In this document: positions 46,182-56,053 of the stretch, one piece after another
How the letters are laid out: the number at the start of each line of letters is the position of its first letter
How positions within the stretch are numbered: the stretch's first letter is position 1
Assembly (NCBI GenBank): GCA_963556145.1
Contig: OY744466.1
Coordinates: 868,001 to 932,000, forward strand
Length of the DNA stretch: 64,000 nucleotides
Direction: 5' to 3'
DNA from: Hygrocybe punicea
Lineage: Eukaryota; Basidiomycota; Agaricomycetes; Agaricales; Hygrophoraceae
Made by a program: the position numbers and the translations under genes
Notes under the pieces: model-generated
The model's database searches: none
What the model was told of the DNA's origin: nothing
Seen by the model: only the letters and a program-made list of their open reading frames with translations

Positions 46182-48374
46182 ATGTCCAAAACAGCACTTG
46201 TCAGCTCAACCCCACCACTTACTCCAATCCCACCACTCGCCCTTAACCCCGAAAGTCCTTCTTCAATCCACAAGTCGAATGCGGAATTTATCGATAAATT
46301 TGCTAGCCTCTTCTCGCCCGCTACACCTCCCGCTACGCCAACGTCATCATCTCCACGATTACTTCCCAGCAATGGCCGACACAGTCATCATCACTCACCG
46401 CCGCCACTGATGGCACACCGTTCCGAAGCACCCAGCTCGCCAAATTCGGATTTCGGCTCATTTGTGTCAGTATCTCCTGCTCACGACCCACTATCGCTGT
46501 TATCTGCCCCCGCCTCGCCTTCCACCTCGTTTATGCTGTCGTCGGTGGCGATCTTGAAGCCCCATATTCAAAATGCCAGCATGAGATTTTTCGATCAGTT
46601 CACTGAGGAAGCGAAAAGGGCGTCAGAACGTAATAAGAAAGGTTACTTGGATGAATTGCTTCTTCACGAGGACGATCCACTGTACTGGTTGACAGAAGAT
46701 TCTTCGCATTCAACTGATGACAATATTAATGGAAGCGACCACGATAACGGCAGTGCGGATGCTTCCGAAGGGGACAAGAAGGAAGAGCCCCATGAATTGC
46801 CAATTTCCTTACACGCAGAAGACGCCGACAGGCCGCTTGTCGATCTTTCGTTTGAGGATTTTAGTGATGGTGACGCCAGCTCATCCTCTGAGAATGTCGG
46901 CGATGATGATGATGACGACGACGACGACAACAACAACGAGCGAGACCCTCAGCCTTCGGTGGCGCAAGGACTGGTACGTTCACCGGAGCGCATTCCCTCT
47001 CCCTCTCCTTCTCTCCCCGTGCGATCTCTCGCAGCTCCCTCTAGTTCACCACCACGACCCTCATCAGCTCTCTCGCATACCCCACCACGCCGACCGGAAT
47101 CCCCATCATCTTCATCAACACCTCCAGGTCCGAATTACAACACCCTCTCCACCTTTTCTTCGCGCTGGATGTCCTCTCTCCTCTCCTCTTCGCGCATATC
47201 TGCACCAAGTACATCTCCTACCACACACCAAACCCTTGATACGCTCTTCGCTACCCATCCTTCTTTCACACCCCCTCCAATGACGCGCGATCATCGTCAT
47301 GCGACCCACCCCATCATTCCCGCAGCACTCCCTTCCCACTCGCCCATGAATACCGGAATGGTGCCCATTCCACGAACACAACATGCTCGCAACGTGTCCT
47401 CTTCACTGGCATCAATATCCCACGGCACACCCTTTAGCTCACATCTTTCGTATTTTTCACCTTCAGGAGCGCCAGGATTTTTCGGAGAAGATCATTCCTG
47501 GGACCGGGGATTCTCCCAAGATTTTGATAAGGGGCAAGTTAAGAAGCGGAGTGTAGTGTTGAAGGATCGAAGAGAGGGTGAAGGTTGTGTAGGGGTTTTA
47601 GACGTCGAATTGGCTGATCTGGTGCGTTGGAGTGATTTGATGCTCCGTCAAGCTCTTCTGACGACATGTTTTCAGATCCGACCTCACCTCCCTGCCCTTT
47701 CCCGCCTCCCGCATGCTTGGACACTTCTGTACAGCCTCGACCAACATGGAATATCATTGAATACACTATACACGCGATGTGAGGATCAACATTCGAAGGC
47801 TGGTGGTATAGGAGGGATGACTCGGGGCGCCCTGGTCGCGATCAAGGATTCAGGGGATGCATTATTTGGGGCGTGGATCGGAGAAGGGATTAGATTGTCG
47901 AAGGGTGCATATTATGGGGGCGGGGACGCGTGAGTTATATTCGTTTCGGACCTATTGAGGGACGCTCGACTCGGATCCATCGATACCGACAGTTATCCTT
48001 TTCTTGGGCAGGTTTCTATGGAAGTATAATGATGGACAACCGGAGTTATATAAGTGGACGGGGAAAAATGATTACGTGGCGTTATGCGAACCCGAGTTCA
48101 TTTCATTCGGCGGAGGGTGAGTGTTTTTGGGCTGCAGTTCCATTGATTATTATTAATTTTAAAATTTCTGGTTTGCCTGCAACGCCCTGCATGGTGTTGA
48201 TTCCCATTCAGAGACGGGCAGTACGGCTTGTACTTGGACCATACGTTATCAGAGGGCTCGTCCGCCCGATGTCCTACGTTCGAAAATGAGCCACTGTGTT
48301 CATCAGGTCCTAAGATGGGCGGAGCTTCGACATTCGAATGTGTAGGGTTGGAGGTGTGGGCTGTTGGGATGTAA
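46182..48374 (+). CDS. OXR1: OXR1-like TLDc-domain protein
   Basis: Three exons, 46182-47929, 48012-48116 and 48212-48374, join in phase to 671 codons plus TAA. I chose ATG 46182 (MSKTALVSSTPPLTP); the frame is open slightly upstream but without an ATG. Residues 1 to about 455 are disordered: Ser/Pro-rich with an acidic run (DDDDDDDDDNNNERD) near 265. The C-terminus is a TLDc domain: RPHLPALSRLPHAWTLLYSL, DQHGISLNTLYTRCE, GDALFGAWIGEGIRLSKGAY, FLWKYNDGQPELYKWTGKND, EPEFISFGGGDGQYGLYLDH and FECVGLEVWAVGM. TLDc proteins of the OXR1 type protect eukaryotic cells from oxidative damage and bind the V-ATPase; that role here is inferred from the family. Both introns are 82-95 nt with GTGAGT donors and CAG acceptors. 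No defects seen. Confidence 0.9.
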
Positions 48375-48851
48375 TATAATAGGTTATTTCCAAATTCTCT
48401 GTTAGTTCTACGTTGAAGAAGACGATGGATATACTTGGGGCGCGGAGCTATTCTCCCAACTCTAGATGCCACCCACTGCAGCTCAATTGTACGCTAGTTC
48501 GGTCAAAGACCCATCTCACAAAAAAAGGATATTTTGTATCACATCTTTCTACGCTGTCACCGTTACCTACTAGTCAGCGGATGAATGGGGTTACGACGAT
48601 ACAAGTTGAATATATGTGCACGACGTCAAGATCCCAGATTTGATGACGACAGGAGGAAAAACGAGTAACCTATTAGCATTCGCTGAGTACAACAAATAAT
48701 AAGTTCAAGCCAATATACAATTGTTTAAAAAACAAGGTTAATATTTCCGTGTCACATAATACTCCACTTCATCGTTCCATGGGACATGGGAGTTGGTCCA
48801 GCACAAGAAAAAAAGGAGCCCCATCACGGCGGAACACCCCCAAGTGAGATC

Positions 48852-49674
48852 TCATATCTTGTTGGAACGCCTTGACCGTCTATCCGAGAAGCACGAGAAG
48901 CACGTCGTGATGGTCGCAAAAAAGAGGACAATGAACGCTGCAAGCGTCAGCCATATCGCAACACCGAACGCTGCTTGCGCGCCTGAACCCGAATTGTTGA
49001 CGTGGTGCTGTGTACAGAAGTAAGTAACCACGCAAACAGGATGTCGTCAGGTTCTGGTTGAAATTGTGCACACCTTCGCGGCGCCAAACAGGCTGAAGTC
49101 CACGACGAGCATAACAAACGTGATTATCCAAGCCACGCCTGCGATTAAACTGGCAAACAGGAATCCAATGCAGTGTGCGCTCATGGCAATGAGGAGTGCG
49201 AAGAAGGCGACACCCGCGCCGACTGGATGAAGGACGAGGGCACGCGTGGCATCCTTCAACACAGTGGAATTATACTCAATGCCGGTCGTGTCGGAGATGA
49301 TGCCGGCAATGTCGTACCCAAGGGCTTTGGCGGAGCAGTCATCGTGGTCAGTACTGGAAGAGAGGGTGTCAGATGTAGTCAGAAGTAAGAAAGAGAAACA
49401 GGGACGGGCTTGTCTACTGTGGCAACGTCCAACACGCAATGGCCCAAGGCCCCAAATGTGACAGAGCTATTCCTCTTCGACGTTGCGTTCGTTAAAGTGA
49501 CCTTGAGGAAGGAGACACTGGAACAAATACGTATAAAATGCCCCGTATTGCTGGATATCGATAGCTGACGACGTACTCGGGTATGACAGGGCTGCTAATT
49601 GAGCTGACGAGGAGAAGAATAGTGGCGACGAGGATGAGAAAGGTGCCACCGTGGAATAGGTTGCGGAAAGACAT
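48852..49674 (-). CDS. SUR7/PalI-family four-helix membrane protein
   Basis: Minus-strand exons: 49577-49674 (MSFRNLFHGGTFLILVATIL, first helix), one starting at 49517 (VSFLKVTLTNATSKRNSSVT... FGALGHCV), 49074-49353 (TDHDDCSAKALGYDIAGI; then RALVLHPVGAGVAFFALLIA and two helices) and 48852-49007 (HHVNNSGSGAQAAFGVAIWL, last helix, ending CFSCFSDRRSRRSNKI and TGA). The plan, a signal-anchor helix, an extracellular loop with Cys residues, RALVLHP before helix 2 and a short basic tail, matches the SUR7/PalI (Rim9) family that acts at the plasma membrane, including ambient-pH signalling. The donor of the intron after exon 2 is unclear (phase requires an unusual site near 49440). Convergent with the OXR1-like gene, about 480 bp apart. 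Confidence 0.78.
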
Positions 49675-50413
49675 GGGAAGAAGAAGACAAGCTCGCCCAG
49701 GATAGCATTTCTGGGAGCAAATTTATATGCCTGAAAGGTCCGCATAGCCCGATCACAAACCGCTAATGCTGTACACGTGCCCAACTACGCCATCAGATCT
49801 AATATACCGAGAGAGTCGTCATACAGTCGTACTCATTATTCGTGTCATGGCGCTCCAATGCGGCTCCACGACATCTGCACCACACATCGACGTACATTGC
49901 AGTAATATTCTGGAGAGGGGGCTGTTGGAGTTCCGCAGCAAACAGTTGTAGTGCCGATCGGGAATTCGGCAATTGCAGCCGATTCGGGACCGTGACACTT
50001 ATCCTCATGTCCGCCGCCCCGACTCGAGGCTCGATACTGTCTGTTGAGGAAAAAATAATAAATAAATAAATAAAATTAATGCTTGTCTTCCACTCTCCAT
50101 AGTAGGTGCCACTGTTGAGTTGTTCTGTCAGCTGATAGGCAGTCAGTATCATACAATGAGGTCATGAATGCAGAAATGCAGATACACCTTATATGATATA
50201 TGCTGATTCATATCTGCATGATGACTCCATACCCATACCCATACTGCTTCACTCCAGTTTGGCTGGGCAGTGGCGTTGAAGGTGAGATTGGTGTGCATCA
50301 GCTGACAAAACAGTGCCTGCTCCTCCAGATTGTGAACAGGCAGGATTGCTTTTCAAGTTCCTTGTAATTTGGCAAGGAAATGGTGAGGTTGCTTGGCATC
50401 TATGTAGTCAACC
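49675..50413. other. Intergenic; probable 5' region of the PalI-like gene
   Basis: No gene or repeat recognised. A short AATAAATAAATAAATAAAATT run lies at 50054-50078. The left part should contain the promoter of the minus-strand PalI-like gene. Confidence 0.35.
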
Positions 50414-51085
50414 CAAGGGGGTGGCGGAACAGGAATTTCCGATATACACTCATATTTTATTTTAAGGGCCAGTTTGGAACCCCCCCCCCTTCCTTCCATA
50501 TAGGGTATGTTTAGATCACGTGTATTATGTTTCTTGCGACAAACCAATCTAGATATGGAATTTTCTCTCAAGATACTATATGTAGGTAATATATCATATA
50601 TCATACTATTAGTTGCACCACTTTTTACCATTTGGTTTGCAGCTCATGATCAGTCACAGAGAGAAAATATAAGTGGCAGTTTTTGTGGAGCAAAATCATA
50701 ATTAAAGCATGTGAAATGAGACTGGTAAGAGTGTCAGTACAGCGTAGGACAGTGTAGGACAAATTGGACTTACCCAAATGCTTACCTCTTCTGCTTTGCC
50801 ATGTACTAACAGCTGTGTAGATCAATGAATAAAATTTTTATTTATGATGTATTGATCCATGGACAGCTGCTTCTTGCTTGGACAGCCCCTTCTTCATGTT
50901 GTTGGAGTCTCAGCAACCTTGCCAAGCAAGGTAATTGTAAGGTGTGACTCGAGAAGCAAAGAAATTAGGTGCTATGTCCATTTTAGGGCACACTTGAGCC
51001 CAAGTCGGAAAAAAATTTAAGGCCCCCGGCCGGACCCCCCCCCCCCCCACCCCCGGTTCGGGATTCCCGTTCCGCCACCCCCTTG
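50414..51085. mobile_element. hAT-type MITE (672 bp) with perfect 8-bp TSD
   Basis: The ends CAAGGGGGTGGCGGAAC and GTTCCGCCACCCCCTTG are perfect inverted repeats over 17 bp, and the match continues imperfectly (AGGAATTTCC vs GGGAATCCC). AGTCAACC occurs just outside both ends (50406-50413 and 51086-51093). The tip CAAGG fits the hAT pattern YARNG. Poly-C tracts near both ends (50480, 51035) are mirrored. No coding capacity. Confidence 0.88.
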
Positions 51086-51135
51086 AGTCAACCCTATTAG
51101 AATATATGGTAGTGCAGTGCATCAGGAACACCATG

Positions 51136-51510
51136 TGTTACTTAAGATCTTAATATGCCTTATTCTTAAAATCAAGACCAAAATAAGAAAGAATAAGTCA
51201 ATTCCATTTCTTAATCTGTCTTATGCTGTCTTAAAAATAAAAATAAGACATCTAAGACCAATTAAGAAGAGACAGGTTTTCCTGATGACTGGTTGTTGAC
51301 CGCTAAGTAATTTATGTGGAATTGAATTATATTTACCTCTCTCTGAGAGGGCTTTTATACTACTAGCTAAATCTACTAGAAGTTTCTTGTGGTAAGTAGA
51401 ATAACTGCTGTGCTTCAGCATTATTCATCGGACAGGTGTGTTTGAGTTCCGGGGTCACGTGATATGGATTACTAATCCTTTCTGCAACTATTCGGCCACT
51501 ATTCCCAACA
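51136..51510 (-). mobile_element. 3' LTR of a Ty1/copia element
   Basis: On the minus strand the LTR starts TGTTGGGAATAGTGGCC directly after a purine tract (CCAAGGGGGAG, 51511-51521) and ends CTTAAGTAACA; both ends are TG...CA, 375 bp. It follows copia pol sequence in the right order and orientation. The other LTR is absent from the window, as the element is truncated near 52200. Confidence 0.75.
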
Positions 51511-52200
51511 CTCCCCCTTGGTCGAATACTCTTTGACTCATTCCAGGTCGCAGTAAATATCGTCCATGTATTCCATTACATGTTCTGCTCTTTCTGGTTC
51601 CTCTCCGGTCAATAGACCAAGTTCAGCGGTGAACTTTGCGTGAAGTGGGCAAGGTAACCCTTTCGTAAATATGTCCACTAATTTTTCTTCAGAAGGAATA
51701 TATGTGACTTTGAGGATACCAGACGCAACATGAGCTCATAGGAAATGTAGATTGATATCTATATGTTTCATCCATGCATGGAATTCTGGGTTGTGCGATA
51801 TAGCAATCGCGGCCTGATTATTGGATCATAAAATTGATGTTTCGTCTGACCGTAGGTCCAATTCCTTCAAGAAATTTCTATGCCAGATCAACTGCTTCAT
51901 GGCATGAGTAGTGGCGACATATTCCGCTTCAGCCATTGACAACGCAATCGTGTTCTGCTTCTTCATGCTCCAAGCTATGGCTCCCCCTGCGATCGTGAAC
52001 ACATATCCACTAATGGATTTCCGGTGTGGGTTGGATGGCATTGATGTAATGAATGGTTTCCATTGTAATCCATTGGTCCTTTCCGCCATATGTTAGTTTG
52101 TAATCCATCATTCCCTTTAGGTAGCAGAATATCCTTTCAAGTGCTGTCCAGTGTTCCGGACTCAGGCCCAGTGAAAACCCCGTCTTGCAAGATCCAGTTA
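51511..52200 (-). pseudogene. Ty1/copia pol, RNase H end (fragment)
   Basis: The minus strand carries the last part of a copia polyprotein: LSPEHWTALERIFCYLKGMM (about 52190-52110), then KSISGYVFTIAGGAIAWSMK and ALSMAEAEYVATTHAMKQLI (52089-51826, RNase H), then SNNQAAIAISHNPEFHAWMK and a C-terminal IPSEEKLVDIFTKGLP (51825-51540). The DIFTKGLP end block sits shortly before the LTR, as usual. Interruptions: stops at about 51826 and 51736 and a frameshift near 52085. Everything upstream (gag, protease, integrase, most of RT) is missing. Confidence 0.85.
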
Positions 52201-52454
52201 GATACTTTTATTTATTTAATTTCTATTTACATACGGTAAAATATAGCTATTTTATTAGCTCGCGATAAGATAAGATATTTCCTCCATTTGTTCCCGCTTC
52301 AAAGTTCTGTGATCAGTGTAATTCATACATTCTGCATTCCGTACATTCCAGTATTACCAGAATATATATGTGTGGTTTTACTGAGAGCACAGAGGCAAGA
52401 ATCCGATGATATCATCATGGACTTAGAGTTCCCTCTTGCTCTCATACCCCCACT
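52201..52454. other. Junction between copia fragment and DENN-like fragment
   Basis: AT-rich sequence with no coding features; marks the truncation point of the copia element. Confidence 0.4.
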
Positions 52455-53190
52455 GTGCTACGCCTTCATCTCACTCAGTACTCCTTCATAACCCTCATCC
52501 AACCCAACCCTTCCACCCAAAATGTCTCTGAGCATCTTCACCCCCACCACCTCCACTCCAATGGCACCCTCACCCACCCCACCATCATCCTCTTTGACGC
52601 CCTCCTCACCGGCAAACTTCTCATCTTCCTCGCCCACAATCATCCTGCGGGCCAAGTCTCTGCATTCGTCCTCGCTGCATGTGCACTTGGTGGCCTCGTC
52701 AAGCGCACTTTCCCATACGCCAACCTAACCAACCATGCCAAGTGGGAGTCCATGTAAGTAACCTTCAGCCCAGCCTCTAACTCCGATTACATTTGTTGCA
52801 CCAGGCGCTTCCAATGCTCCCAACGCCGCCATCGCGACTGCCCGTCCACTCAAGGATAGCTCTGTGATCTATTCATCGAAGAGGTTAGTCCTCTTCCCCT
52901 CCCCTCTCTCACAGGTCATAGCAGTGATATCGAGCCACTTTGGTGGGCATGTCATCCAGATGCGCTTCACAGAGTACACGCTGCGCTTTGTGTGCCTCGC
53001 AGTGTGGTATGAGGAGACACTGGGTGGGACGCTGCTCAGCTTCCCCAGCACGACCTTCTCTGCGGGGCGTGCCACACCGCAGCTTGGCAACGGGATCTTC
53101 TTTGCCGACGATGAAGCGGGCAGGCGTGAGCTGGCAGCAAATGTGAGCCATATCGAGAGGTGGAGGAAGACAAATACGTATCAGCATTGT
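52455..53190 (+). pseudogene. Fragment of a DENN-type Afi1/MesA-like trafficking protein
   Basis: The first piece (to about 52753) reads TIILFDALLTGKLLIFLAHN, PAGQVSAFVLAACALGGLVK and RTFPYANLTN, typical of the DENN region of fungal Afi1/MesA docking proteins. A GTAAGTAACC donor and a CCAG acceptor (52804) follow, then a degenerate exon with an in-frame TAG (52858-52860), a second intron-like gap (GTTAGT ... CACAG, ending 52914), and VIAVISSHFGGHVIQMRFTE, VCLAVWYEETLGGTLLSFPS and FFADDEAGRRELAANVSHIE. Sequence expected between the pieces (SVPAYIAGVTNP-type) is missing. Introns are retained, so it is a genomic duplicate. N- and C-terminal parts are absent. Family naming is from memory of conserved blocks. 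Confidence 0.55.
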
Positions 53191-53518
53191 GTTACTGTGT
53201 GTACCCCTCCTTTTTTGATTTATTTTATTTTATTTCTTGCTTCTGCCCTATCGACATTGCTCTCTGCTGTCTCAATCTCACACACATCTTTGGCAAACTC
53301 TTCAAGAAGAAAGACGCCACCCCCGACTCTGCCGCCGCCGCTCCACTGCTACTACAGTCACACGAGCGCACGCTAAGCACCCCCAACACTGCATCCAACG
53401 CCGCCCCCCGTGTAACCCGGCACTGCAAGTACCGCCTCACCCACACCCCTGCCCACACCCCTTCCCATACCCATGCCTATCCTCGCATCCACCCAATCCC
53501 CTCCCTCCCTCCTATTCG

Positions 53519-54274
53519 ATGTCAAGTCACAACCAGGCCAGCGATAGGCTCCGTGTTGCCGAGCATAGCACGCGCAAGATGCTCATTGAGGAACTTCTAA
53601 ATCGCACTCGCCTTGAAAATCTGTTGCGTGACTCTTATGGCAATTACTGTGTTCAGGTGAGAGTGCCAACATGTTTTTGCCTCTTTTCTTCAAGGCTTGA
53701 CGTTTTGACGGCATATGATTTCGTGTGTTCAAAAAAGACTGCGTTGGATTACGCAGAACCCACTCCACGCGCCCTTCTTGTTGAGGGAATTCGCCCTGTG
53801 CTTCCCTTGATCCGCAACACTCCTTACGGCAAGCGCATCCAAAACAAGTTGCAGCGTGAGCAGATGGACCAGTTCACTGGGTATCACAACCAGCAAGCCC
53901 TTGTGGCACTTGGGCATGGTCCTCACGGCAGCACAGGCCATCACATACCTCAGGGAATGCATCAACTGAATCATCTATACGCTGCTCAAAATACCATCTA
54001 TGCTCTGCAGGGTGGTCTGGGACTTCAGAGCCAAGCTTCTTTCGGCCAATCTCATCCTCAGCTGCATGGCTTGCAGCCTCAGCCGATGGACGGATACGTC
54101 CTGCAAGGAGGCGGCGCCAACCACACTCCTCAAGGCATGTCTTCTACTCACGCTCACGGAGGCGGATTTTCTGGTGTCTCTGCATTTGCGGATGTGAGCT
54201 CCTTCGGCGTTGTGGCATTGGCGGGAACGCTTAATTACCCTTACCAGAGGTCGTCATTTGGGTATGGCATGTAG
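53519..54274 (+). pseudogene. 3' end of a Pumilio (PUF) RNA-binding protein gene
   Basis: From about 53545 the frame reads RVAEHSTRKMLIEELLNRTR and LENLLRDSYGNYCVQ, then an 81-nt intron (53657-53737, GTGAGA ... AAAAAAG; a multiple of three, so the frame stays open through it), then TALDYAEPTPRALLVEGIRP and LPLIRNTPYGKRIQNKLQRE. These are the last two PUF repeats and end helix; SYGNYCVQ carries RNA-contacting residues. A His/Gln/Gly-rich tail follows to the TAG at 54272-54274. The first six or so PUF repeats are missing; the preceding sequence (MSSHNQASD) no longer matches. It lies just downstream of the DENN-like fragment on the same strand. Confidence 0.8.
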
Positions 54275-54891
54275 ACGGGAAACAAAAGCAAAAACAAAAT
54301 TTGCTTGCTGCACATTGCCCCAAGTGTACGCTGGCCATTTTCCGAAATGTTCGTTTCGCCCCTCCGTGCCCCCTTCCTTTATTTCTTTCTTTTCGAACCT
54401 TTGGGGGAGGGGAGGGAGTCGTCAAGTTGATTTCTCAGCATGCTCTCTCTCTCTCTCTCTCTCTCTCTCGTTCTCTCACTCCTTTTTTTTATATATCCAG
54501 AGGGACAGCATTTTCCCTCCGGGAGCCGCTGGTGAAGGGAGGACAAGGAGAGGGGAATGTGGAACAGAGTGGGGGAGCTGGGGAGCGCAGAATGGGAACA
54601 GGCAGCGGAGTCGTGGGGCAGCAGAGCAGGGGGAGCGGGGAGTGTGGCAGCAGCGCAGGGGGGCAGTGCCTAGACAGCTCTTAATCGTACACAATCGATC
54701 GCAATGTTTTCTACTCGAAATGGCAATGTTTCTTTAAGGATCTTAATGGCGAAACATCTATTCAGGGCGCAGAATTCTATTTAAATTCCTAAAATATTTT
54801 TTCGTGGATGTGAATCTACCTAAAAGTATCTAGATAGGTGGAGTTTTCACTGGGACTCAGGTTCCATGTGAATTATGCAACGGTTGCAGTG
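54275..54891. other. Sequence 3' of the PUF fragment, with a (CT)n microsatellite
   Basis: A (CT)n run of about 13 units lies at 54443-54469, followed by GA/GGGGAG-rich sequence. No gene recognised. It may be the former 3' untranslated region of the PUF gene. Confidence 0.5.
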
Positions 54892-55016
54892 TAGTGTGGC
54901 CGAAGTCCGGTTTGGTCCAGTTTGCGGCCTTTTTGGCTGAACTCAAAATGGACCCTCAGTTCAGTTCGGCCCTTCTGCTGAACTGGAACTGGGACTGCGT
55001 GGGACCATTCCGTGCA

Positions 55017-55592
55017 TGTTACGGATCGCTGTTCTTATGGCGGCGAACTCCGGCAACAATAAACCAAACGAGGATGTGTTTATGGAAGGAAGCGAATACA
55101 AGCGGATACAAGCGGATGGAAGAGGAAAGGTATCTGGGTTTCGTGGTAGCGATCGGGGGAAGAGTAGCTATACTAAACTTAAGGATACTGACTACGAATG
55201 TCAATGATTATATACTGGTGAACAACTTCAGGGTCGGCTTCTTCGTCATGCGTGGCTGCGTGGAGGATAAGCTCCGGGATGAACGGCGTCTTGCTTGGCT
55301 TCGTGGTCTATACGTTTTGGGGTGCCAACGAGGTGGCCAACGGCTGTGTTGCAGGTCCGGTGTCAGCAGACAGCTGATCCGATGATTATGTTGCGCGGTA
55401 TTATTGAGTGCTTGAATCAACGTGTATGATGTATCGGCGGTGATCGGATGATGAGGGTAATCATGGGGATTGGGATACCGTCGTTGGTTGTCTTCTACGA
55501 TGTTCCGGACCCAGGTTATGATATTGTCTTGTGACGTCGTGTCAGGGACGTCGGGGTCGGAAGCGGGGGTTAAATCGGGGTAAAACGTAACA
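55017..55592 (-). repeat. Gypsy LTR (3' LTR in element orientation)
   Basis: TGTTACGGATCGC ... GGTAAAACGTAACA, 576 bp, inverted TGTTACG/CGTAACA tips. Directly inside (55593-55600) the minus strand reads GGGGGTAT, a short candidate polypurine tract. Confidence 0.95.
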
Positions 55593-56053
55593 ATACCCCC
55601 GGAACAAGGGGAATCGTCCCGATTAACCGGAGGGAAAACGGAATCATACACGGCAGCGCAGTCGATGAATTCGCGGTAGGGATCAACGGGATCATCGGTG
55701 AACCAGACGGGAACGGTGGGAGGGACAGCAGGAGGGGGAGGCCCAATGGGACGTATGGAGTAGAAGGATCGCGGGGCGAAGAACGGGTCAACGCCAAGAT
55801 GGGCGATAGCCGTCGTTGGATGAACGGAGCCAAAGGAAGAGGGTCGCATGAGGTCAACAGCGAAGCGAACACTACGATCGCAGAGGCGGCGTTTCGAACG
55901 AGGGACGCGAAAGCGAGGAGGAAGGAGACGGTAATAAGGGGAAGAAGGGAGATAAACGTCCGAGGCAGACATGGGGGAAGAAGGCAAAGAGCAAAAAAAG
56001 GAAAGAAAAGAGAACAGACTATATATATGAAAGGGAAGATTAGGGTAGGTCAT
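55208..56053 (-). CDS. Third frame (ORF3) of the gypsy element, coupled to pol by TAATG
   Basis: The pol stop TAA (56055-56053) shares its last A with an ATG (56053-56051), giving TAATG. The frame has 281 codons and runs 385 nt into the 3' LTR. Its N-terminus is hydrophobic (LPFHIYSLFSFLSFFCSLP), resembling a signal or anchor segment; the rest is Pro/Arg/Ser-rich with VDPFFAPRSFYSIRPIGPPP and no family I recognise. The position is that of an env or accessory gene, but nothing identifies it as envelope. UAAUG stop-restart coupling is known in fungal viruses such as hypoviruses. It may also be a chance frame; the element's youth means lack of stops is weak evidence. Confidence 0.4.
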   Translation of the reverse strand: MTYPNLPFHIYSLFSFLSFFCSLPSSPMSASDVYLPSSPYYRLLPPRFRVPRSKRRLCDRSVRFAVDLMRPSSFGSVHPTTAIAHLGVDPFFAPRSFYSIRPIGPPPPAVPPTVPVWFTDDPVDPYREFIDCAAVYDSVFPPVNRDDSPCSGGIVTFYPDLTPASDPDVPDTTSQDNIITWVRNIVEDNQRRYPNPHDYPHHPITADTSYTLIQALNNTAQHNHRISCLLTPDLQHSRWPPRWHPKTYRPRSQARRRSSRSLSSTQPRMTKKPTLKLFTSI

